Position numbers and translations under genes: made by a program | DNA from: Ailurus styani | Lineage: Eukaryota > Chordata > Mammalia > Carnivora > Ailuridae | Assembly (NCBI GenBank): GCA_002007465.1 | Contig: LNAC01000272.1 | Span: 1,700,527-1,764,526 of the forward strand | DNA length: 64,000 nucleotides | Direction of reading: 5' to 3' | Notes under the pieces: model-generated | Told to the model about the DNA's origin: nothing | Seen by the model: only the letters and a program-made list of their open reading frames with translations | The model's database searches: none | Shown: positions 56,885-64,000 of the stretch, one piece after another | Numbering within the stretch: position 1 is the stretch's first letter | How the letters are laid out: the number at the start of each line of letters is the position of its first letter

Positions 56885-57080
56885 AATCCCATGAAATTAT
56901 CCTAAAAGTATTTACTGAGTATCCACTGTGTGTCAGGCATTGCACTAGACCCCGAAGACGGTGAATATGATGGCCAAGTTCAAAGGGAAGGCAGAGATCA
57001 GACAAATCCAAACCAAGTTGGGAGGCCAATATTAATAACAGATAAAGTAGTAATGGAGGAGAAAACAAGTAGATAAAACA
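56885..57080 (-). mobile_element. LINE-2 3' end (antisense)
   Basis: 'aaagtatttactgagtatcc', 'actgtgtgtcaggcattgca', 'ctagaccccgaagacggtga' is the classic antisense L2 3' end. Confidence 0.8.
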
Positions 57081-57149
57081 AAAAGTATGTTTCTAATTAT
57101 TAAAGTATAAATATATAATAAATGCAAGTAAGCCATCAGGAAGTTTTTA

Positions 57150-57352
57150 TTTTTTATTTTTTTTAAAGATTTTATTTATTTATTTCACAGAGGGAGAGAG
57201 ATCACAAGGAGGCAGAGAGGCAGGCAGAGGGGGGGGGGAAGCAGGCTCCCCGCTGAGCAGGGAGCCCGATGCGGGCCTCGATCCCAGGACCCTGAGATCA
57301 TGACCTGAGCCGAAAGCAGAGGCTTTAACCCACTGAGCCACCCAGGCGCCCC
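57150..57352 (-). mobile_element. CAN-SIN SINE (antisense, young-looking)
   Basis: Full-length with the intact head 'tgagccacccaggcgcccc' at the right edge. A 15-bp exact target-site duplication 'atcaggaagttttta' (57135-57149, 57353-57367). Very close to the SINE at 45450, including the G-run before 'aagcaggctccccgc'. Confidence 0.97.
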
Positions 57353-57367
57353 ATCAGGAAGTTTTTA

Positions 57368-58559
57368 GAAACCAACTGGCATAGACATAAAATACATGAA
57401 ACAAAGCTTACATACGTGGAAGGTCACACTTGTTCGGAGAAACCTAAACACAACTATCAGCCTTTCTACCCATCAGTCGCACAAAATTTAGAAAAGTAGT
57501 TTACCTAGGACGCTCATAAAAGTGATAGAAATGCAACCATTTCTCAGGGGGATTTATCAGTTGACATGAGAAGACTCCTTCTAGTCTTATATTTTTGTCT
57601 CATTATTTGGAATTAATGAATAATACATTTTTTAGTCTTTATTTTAATTTTTTAAGGACCACGTTTCACTTTGCTTATACCGACACTACCCATTATCTCT
57701 GACATCAGGGGCAGAGACGATGGACAAAGACGTGGTCTCTGACCCTCTCTTGGCCATGCTTCTCCCTATGTGGAGTCCATTTTCAGATGGCCACTTCCCG
57801 CATAGTCTCAAGGCAGCCAAGCCATCTGGCACCACACAATTCCAGATGGTGAGGGGCAGACTGGCTTCCCCGATAACTCAAGCACATCTTATGAAAGTGA
57901 GACTTGTCGGTTCTGAGGGGCCCTTCCTAAAACAAATCTGTGGCCATGGGAACAGAAGGGGAAGACATGGCTGACTTAGTTGGAGATCACAGGCCCCAAG
58001 CTTGGAGCTGGATGAGATAGGAGCCTCACCAGAAGCATACAAAGAATGATGTGACAGAGGTAACTGGACCTGGTCACAGGTATTCTTCCTGCTCTTCCTT
58101 CTTCCTGACTGAAAGCCCTGTGCCCTGGGAGGCAGATCAATGTACCCTGCTTTAAAAAAAAAAAAAATCTGCATGGTGTAGCATTCCTTGACATTGGGCG
58201 CGGTTGACCAGATGTAAGTGGAGGTTTTCGAGCAGGCCTTCTGGACAAACTGTCATAAAACTGGGAGGTGACCCATTTTCCATGTCTCTTCATTCTTAGT
58301 CTTTATTTCTAGAAAATGTTGTTTTTAGCAGTAGAGCTTAACTTGACACTACAAGGTAATCTTGATGGTAGACTCTACATACTAACCTGATCTGGTGGTG
58401 TTGATACGGGCCTACAAACTTGCCAAACTTTATCAAACTCAGTACCTGATATCCAGGCACTTTACTGTATATTAATAATAATCTCAAATAAAAAAAAAAC
58501 ACCAACCATGGCCTCAGTTACAGAAGGTAGGTGTTGGACATCAGAAACCAACAAAAACC
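57368..58559. other. Unassigned sequence
   Basis: Nothing recognised in about 1.2 kb apart from an A13 run near 58155. Open frames of 84-105 codons overlap on opposite strands. Confidence 0.4.
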
Positions 58560-59165
58560 CTCTATGGTAAGAAAATAGAGGAACTTCACAACCTAATTAG
58601 TGAAATGGACATAGATGCACACATGCACTTTGCTTTTTATAAACAAAGAACTAAAAATGCTCATTGTATTAAAATTCCTATGGAGTGTGTACAAAAATCC
58701 ATCAAAAGTGAGGCCACAAAGAAACTGTAAATAATGGAAACTGTAAAGACCAGATTCTTTGGCCGTAGTGTGAGGAAAGGAGGCATTTAAATAAAAAACA
58801 AGCAAACAGTTACCGTACAATGAAGCCACTTGAAAATTTAAATCTGAAATTTGCCTAACACACTTGTGAGTCAAAAACTAAATTGACATTGTTTCCTAAA
58901 CAAGCTGTAGTTAGAATGACCAGAACTACATATCAAGGAAAATATTACATATCTTTGTAAAAGCCAAATCGATGCTTAAAGGAAAATCATAGCTTAAATT
59001 GCTTTAATATCAACTGGTAACAAAATGACAACAAATGATTTAAACATTTAACGAAAAGTTAGAAAAAGAGCAACATATTAAACCAAATTAAGAGAAGAAT
59101 TTTTATTAAATTTATAATAAGAAGTGAGTTCGAAAAAGAGAAAAACAGAATTGATTAAAATTCTG
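58560..59165 (+). mobile_element. Old L1-lineage ORF2 fragment
   Basis: 'gaggaacttcacaacctaat' and then '...aaaaatccatcaaaagtgag', 'cttaaaggaaaatcatagct', 'taaattgctttaatatcaac', 'gaaaaagagcaacatattaa' follow the ORF2 segment between the endonuclease and RT domains. Strongly decayed. Confidence 0.5.
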
Positions 59166-60782
59166 ACTTTTCTTTTTAATCATGTCAAGGATTTTATGAT
59201 GTCGGTGATGAAGACATATACTTTTAGGCTTTAGAAATTGGGCTCATCACACAAAGCATTTCCTGACACTTACCTAACTCATTCTTCCAGAGGATAAATT
59301 TTTTGCTGTTTCCATATGTTTTCATGTACATGGTGGCAATTTTTCCTAACTTCTCCTCAATGGTTGCATAATGATTTAATCCACATTTGCCAAGCCTACC
59401 TCAATGTTTCAGCCAAACTGAACATCCTTAGTACAAGGGACTCTCATACAAAAAAATATACACTTACTGGATGGAGTGAACAGAAAGGAACGTAGCGCCT
59501 CTGTCCACTTTTCCCTGTCCCTGATCCCTCGTCTTGTGATAGCTCCCATGCTCAGGATTGATATAACCAGAAAAGCATCCAATGTCAGTGAGCCTCTTGC
59601 TCCCAGACTTAACTGCTCTGTGTCCTTGCCAAGGCCCAGCCAGGCAAAGATGACAAATTTGGTTTTGACGCCAGAGCATTATCTGTAAAGCAAGTATATG
59701 CAAACTCTCACAGTTGCGTTCTGTGCCCAGAGCCAACTCTTTGAAAGGACACCATTCCGTCTGTGTGTCCATGAGTCCATGACGAAGGACCACCCCCTGC
59801 ACCCCCAAGGGCCTTGCATTAGAAAGGGCAGTTCCTTTGGCCTCATTCTTCCTGAAACCCATCCAGAGGATGAGGGGTCTAAGTAATAGTGGCAATTAAG
59901 TCAAAGACAAACCATTATTCTTGACAGCTCTCAGTGAGAAATGCAAAATTATCTGATTCATTTTATATTTAGATTAAAGTTTAGCCCACAGTGCCCCAGA
60001 GCTGCTCACTGAATGCACCATTTGGTATGAACACCCCTTTTCTTAGGCTGTGGAATCTTCACATTAGTCCAGAAAATTGTCTACATTCACCCCAAACCCT
60101 GGTGTCTTTCCCTCTGCTTTTCCTTAAAGTTCGTCTTAGGGAGGGTCACAAATAGAGCTTCAAGAATTTACGTGCGTTGTAAATTATTTTGGTTAGTAGC
60201 CTTTTTCCCTTAGGTAGTCCCAAAGTCTTCTCATTTTCATTAGCATTTAGAAAAACATTCACTTTCATTTTTCTTAATATGGTCCCAAATATTCCTGTAT
60301 TTAATAACCTCTGTGGTATTTCAGTCATTTACTCTCAAATGGAAACTGGGGCTTCTCACATCTCTGGACTCCACACTGCTATCCCATGCTCTGAGTCACC
60401 ATCTCCCATCCCTCACCCCTCCTGAGCCCTCTTGTGCCCAGAGGGGCTGCCCTGCCTCTGTCCCTCGCCCCAGACTTTCCAGCATCAGTTCTGTGCTCCC
60501 TCGCCCGATCTGATCTCCCCCAGGATTCAGAATGCCTTGCCTGCCCGGTGATCCTGGCAGACTGGTGCGGCCGGCCTGCTGGCCTCACCCCTGCACTCAC
60601 ACGCCTGGGCAGCTAGGGGACCTGAGCGCTCCATCGTGCGGCCCAGACCTCCACCTTCTGCAGGGTTCTCAGGTCTGTTGGGTTTACTTTGGTCAGTCTT
60701 TGCTTGTTCTTGTCCAGTTTCCTCTCTGCAATTCCACATTTTTCTCCAAACCCCCAGCCCACCTCATCTACCTCACCCACGG
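59166..60782. other. Unassigned sequence
   Basis: About 1.6 kb. The part from 60430 to 60700 is GC-rich with frames on both strands. No recognised repeat or domain. A 143-codon minus frame (59464-59895) has no family features. Confidence 0.4.
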
Positions 60783-61165
60783 TTATGCATTGAATTGTGC
60801 CCCCCGCCAAATTCGTATGTTGGAGTCCTGAGCCCCAGTGTGATTGCATTTGGAGGTGGAACCTCTAAAGAGGTAACTACAATGAAATTAGTCTCAAGGC
60901 TCAGGCCCTAATCCAACAGGACTGGAGTCTTTCCAAGAAGAAGAGACCCCAGGGGTGGTGCACACAGAGAAGAGGACACGTGACACAGAGTGAGAAGGTG
61001 GCCCTGTTCAAGCCAAGGACAGAAGCCTCGCAAGACACCAACCCTGTCTGCGCCTTGAGCTTGGACATCCAGGCTCCAAAACTGACAGAAAATTAATCTC
61101 TACTGTTTGAGTCCCCCAGACTGTGGTATTGTGTTCTGGCAGCCAGAGATGACTAGACCCATAGT
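60783..61165 (+). mobile_element. MaLR-type (MLT1-like) LTR
   Basis: 'gcattgaattgtgccccccg', 'aattcgtatgttggagtcct', 'gagccccagtgtgattgcat', 'ggaggtggaacctctaaaga' are followed by 'aagaagaagagaccccag', 'gaggacacgtgacacagag' and 'cagactgtggtattgtgttc'. It ends '...gcagccagagatgactag'. This is the standard layout of an MLT1/MST solo LTR. Confidence 0.75.
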
Positions 61166-62148
61166 GATGACTTTACCTCCCACTTCACGGAGAAGATCGA
61201 GGTCTTCAGACAGGAGCTCATTCAACTTCCTGCCCTCCCACAAACCTGTGTGTGACCGTGCATTCCTCAAAGTCTCCCCACCTACTTGAGAGAATGAGTT
61301 GCTCCCCTTCTATCCAAAAGCAGATCATGGTAGCAGCAGTGTGGAGAGAAATTAGAGCAGGACAGACCAGAAGCGTGCAGACCGAGAAGGCTCCCACTCC
61401 TCATCTGTTTCTTCTGGGTCTGTCCCACAGAGTTCTGGAAATAATCTTGTGCCTAGAATCTCAAGTTGTGTGTAAAATCTCAAGTGGTTTCTTTTCCCCT
61501 CCAAAATCACTGAAAACTTTGCTGTCTGACCCTAAACATGACTGGATCTCTAGCCCAGGAGCCCTCGGCTGGTGGCCAATCTCTTCCCCTTCTGCTGGAT
61601 TAAGGACTTTGCTTTCTTACACCTGTTTGGAATCCTCTGTCTTGGATCCCATTAAATACGGGTTATGGCATTACTCCCATCCAGCAAACTCATCAAGGTT
61701 TGGTATCTTATGGGTCTTTGATTTCTTAGTGCCCGACATTGGATTTGGCGTGGAGGCGACCCTCCGCCAGTGTGTGTTGAATGAATGAATGATATTCCCA
61801 CCCTGGGCTGTGTCTTCACCTCCAGGATGGGCAAGGTGATGGGTCTACATTCGATGCTCACTTTTTTTCACTCCAGCCCAAAGAAGAAACTAACTGAAGA
61901 TTTGTAATATTGTCCCTGAAGAGTTGCTGAGTGAACCTTTGTTTCCTGTAAGGACACTCTTTTTGTAGTATCGCAAGTGAAGCAGATTGCACTTGAAACA
62001 TGAGGGAATTTTTCTGTGCCTCGCCCTTCACTTTTCAAATGTATAATCTTAAAGGAAGAAAAATGTTACCCAGGTTGCAAATTGACGTGTGCTTTCATTA
62101 AATGGCTGAGACTCTCTGAGACTCTCTAGCTCAGTCTTAAAATCTATT
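61166..62148. other. Unassigned sequence
   Basis: A 178-codon plus frame (61252-61788) lies here. It is unremarkable in composition and ends with 'tgtgtgttgaatgaatgaat', the text of an L2 3' end, so I regard it as chance. A small L2 tail may lie at about 61720-61795. Confidence 0.4.
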
Positions 62149-62163
62149 TCTCCATCTGGCTTA

Positions 62164-62359
62164 TCTATTTATTTGATTTTTAAGATTTTATTTACTTATT
62201 TATTTGACAGAGAGAGAGCACGCACAAGCAGGGGAGGGGAAGAGGGAGAGGGAGAAGCAGACTCTCTGCTGAGCAGATGTGGGGCTCCATCCCAGGACCC
62301 TGGGATCATGACCTGAGCAGAAGGCAGATGCTTAATCTGCTGAGCCACCCTGGCGCCCC
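62164..62359 (-). mobile_element. CAN-SIN SINE (antisense)
   Basis: 'ttttatttacttatttattt' tail, 'gagagagagcacgcacaagc', 'atgacctgagcagaaggcag', head 'tgagccaccctggcgcccc'. Target-site duplication 'tctccatctgg' (62149-62159, 62360-62370). Confidence 0.95.
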
Positions 62360-62370
62360 TCTCCATCTGG

Positions 62371-63547
62371 TTTAATACCTCCTATTATATCAAGTTTCCT
62401 TGGCCATTCCTATCACCGGGGGCAGAATTTTCTGTGCTGTAACTCCTCTTTGTCTTCGTCACCGAAACTCTCTGGGTTTTGCTGAATTCAGAGGCTCTTC
62501 CCTGCCTCGGAGGAACAATGATAAATCTCAGAGACCAACAGCTTCTGCTGTTTCATTCAGGATGTTTCTCTGCCACGATCACCCATGCTATCCCAGATTC
62601 TGGATTTTCCCTTCTCATGAGCACACTGTCCTACCAGAACGCTCAGACTAGTGTGGATTTTTACCATCATTCATTGCACAAGCCTTCTTTCAGAAAATGG
62701 GATTTCCACTCTGTCTAATTTTCGTTCCAGAGATTTTCCTAAATTTCCTTTTTTGAACTCCCCTTTAGAAGTGAACTCACATGTCCCATCAATCTCTTTA
62801 CATTTCTAGAAAAACAAAACAAAACAAAACATTGTTTTCATTTATAACTGGAACACGTTTTTCTTCTTCTGGCAGACGTAATTTCTCAGTCTAATTTTGC
62901 CTTTCTCAAATATTCCATATCCCCCGGGACTGTTCTGTGTGGGCCATGTCTCCAACTCTACTTTGTGGACACACAATATTTCCTTGTTCCATTCCTCGCT
63001 GTTCATAAAAATGTTGGGAATAGCGGCAGCCTCATCTCAAGAGCCAAGGCATTTGGCCTCTGCTGTCTGACCCTCTCTTCACACCGAGAATCTTCTCTGA
63101 AACTTTCTGGCTTAAAGAAGATGAGCGGCGACAGGTCAGAAGTGATCCAAGCAGCTCTGTGCTGAACAACAGACTAAATCTACTCCTTAACGCAAACTCC
63201 GAAAAGCCCAGCACGTGAACTTGATTTACGAGCTCACCTATGGACCACCTCCCCGACTCACTGTCTGCCCACCCGGCAGGTGTCACCTCTGATTTCACAA
63301 TCTTCGTGGGCAAGCTCTTGAACATGTGCTCTCCGTTTTCCTCCTACTCATTAATTCTTCCCCTCATCAACCCTTGAGTCTTGAAAAATGTCTCAGGCAT
63401 GCTGTAGTCCTTTGGATTCCTGCCTCTCTCCTCCCAAACCAAGGGCAGGGCACATCTCTGGGTGGCCCTGGGTCTGTCCAACTGCTAGATCCCAGGTCAC
63501 AAGTAAAGATATGTCCCTGCTTTCTGTCCCCGGTAGGGACTCTAGAG
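62371..63547. other. Unassigned sequence
   Basis: About 1.2 kb with no gene or repeat recognised. It has an (AAAAC)n patch of about four units at 62812-62830. Confidence 0.4.
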
Positions 63548-63597
63548 CAGCAGTACCTAGACCTGGCTGGCCTCATGGAATTTCATGGGTAGCTTTT

Positions 63598-63653
63598 TTA
63601 TTTTTTATTATTTTTTATTTTTTCAGTGTTTCAAGATTCATTGTTAATGCACC
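63598..63653 (-). mobile_element. 56-bp LINE-1 3' tail micro-insertion with 15-bp TSD
   Basis: T-rich start, then 'tttttcagtgtttcaagatt' and 'cattgttaatgcacc', which is the reverse complement of the last bases of a carnivore L1 3' UTR plus its poly-A. It is flanked by 'tcatgggtagctttt' (63583-63597) and 'tcatgggtggctttt' (63654-63668), a target-site duplication with one mismatch. The copy therefore kept only about 30-35 bases of L1 besides the tail. Confidence 0.8.
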
Positions 63654-63679
63654 TCATGGGTGGCTTTTAAAGATAATGG

Positions 63680-63712
63680 GGGAGAGAGAGAAAGAGAAAG
63701 AGAGAGAGAGAA
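63680..63712. repeat. GA-rich simple repeat
   Basis: 'gagagagagaaagagaaaga' and following GA units. Confidence 0.9.
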
Positions 63713-63830
63713 ATTTTCACCAGATTGCTGCTGGATTTGAATTTCCAGAGTCCCTAGAATCTTTATCATTAACAACCTTATTAGGTAATTTCAACGATTC
63801 ATTTGTAGGCGGATCATAGGCATGAATCAG

Positions 63831-64000
63831 AGCACAGATAATTTGATGCCAACACTCCAGGGAGTGACCTAAATATTCTGGGTGAGTTACAGATTATCTG
63901 TGATGCTTATAATGAGTGGAGAGTCTTAATGCTCCTGGAACAAAAGCTATCAATATTCTCTATCAAAGGGATTCAATACTATTTCAAATGGTGAAGCAGA
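63831..64000. other. Unassigned window end
   Basis: Nothing recognised. Confidence 0.35.

Larger units (their letters stand above)
63548..63830 (+). mobile_element. Possible MER5A-like hAT remnant
   Basis: 'agcagcagtacctagacctg', '...gaatttcatgggtagctttt' and then, after an insertion and a GA repeat, 'agagtccctagaatc' and 'ttgtaggcggatcatagg' loosely follow a MER5-type element. Weak. Confidence 0.3.

Noticed and set aside
61252..61788. 178-codon plus-strand frame
   Set aside because: Ends in text like an L2 3' end and has no protein family features. Length alone is not evidence in a 64-kb window.
1..64000. CRISPR arrays, operons, riboswitches, phage or plasmid modules
   Set aside because: No evenly spaced repeats with unique spacers and no bacterial gene organisation. 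The retroposon content shows mammalian nuclear DNA.

Overview
This is mammalian nuclear DNA. The window carries 16 tRNA-Lys-derived carnivore SINEs (CAN-SIN/SINEC type). Their left arms read 'gcgcctgggtggctcag' or close variants, and their right ends read '...cttgtgatctctctctgtcaaataaataaa'. It also has recent-looking L1 copies with carnivore-type 3' ends. Together these point to a caniform carnivore. The SINE right-end spelling fits a musteloid or mustelid best, but that last step is inference from memory of the family. I recognise no protein-coding gene, rRNA, tRNA gene or CRISPR array. The window looks intergenic or deep intronic and is dominated by transposable-element layers of different ages.

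Layout. 1-9,700: an old L1 3' end split by a SINE, a younger antisense L1 3' end (about 4.9-5.5 kb), an LTR-like repeat, and one antisense SINE. 9,700-17,130: mostly very old sense-strand L1-lineage sequence, cut by three SINEs, with a MER20 hAT element (15,686-15,914) and a purine-rich expansion (16.93-17.1 kb). 17,130-20,320: unassigned single-copy-looking DNA. 20,337-29,840: a 624-bp L1 tail with clean target-site duplications (TSDs), L2, further old L1, MER5A, MIR, and a Tigger-like element with TIRs and TA duplication (27,787-28,119). 29,840-34,260: an LTR-like insertion inside an old L1, a possible minus-strand exon near 30.8 kb, MIRs, a GC-rich stretch, and a G-rich minisatellite with a 92-base assembly gap (34,039-34,130).

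The most striking object is at 35,135-40,383. A 2,624-bp segment occurs twice in direct orientation, separated by one N. I find two base differences and no length difference. This looks like two overlapping contigs or haplotypes left unmerged, although a true recent duplication cannot be excluded. Each copy ends in about 760 bp of almost alternating purine-pyrimidine CACA/CATG/TGCA sequence. That composition produces long but meaningless open frames on both strands.

40,384-64,000: unassigned DNA mixed with MIR and L2, a cluster of SINEs and L1 pieces at 45-49 kb, a 0.9-kb L1 3' end (53,481-54,377), several SINEs with long TSDs, a MaLR-like LTR (about 60.8-61.2 kb), and a 56-bp L1 3' tail insertion bounded by 15-bp TSDs (63,598-63,653).

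The elements do not work together as a system; the window reads as a record of successive retrotransposition. I saw no convincing new biological system. The best leads are the duplication/N junction, the gapped G-rich VNTR, the alternating tract, the candidate exon, and the micro-insertion of L1.
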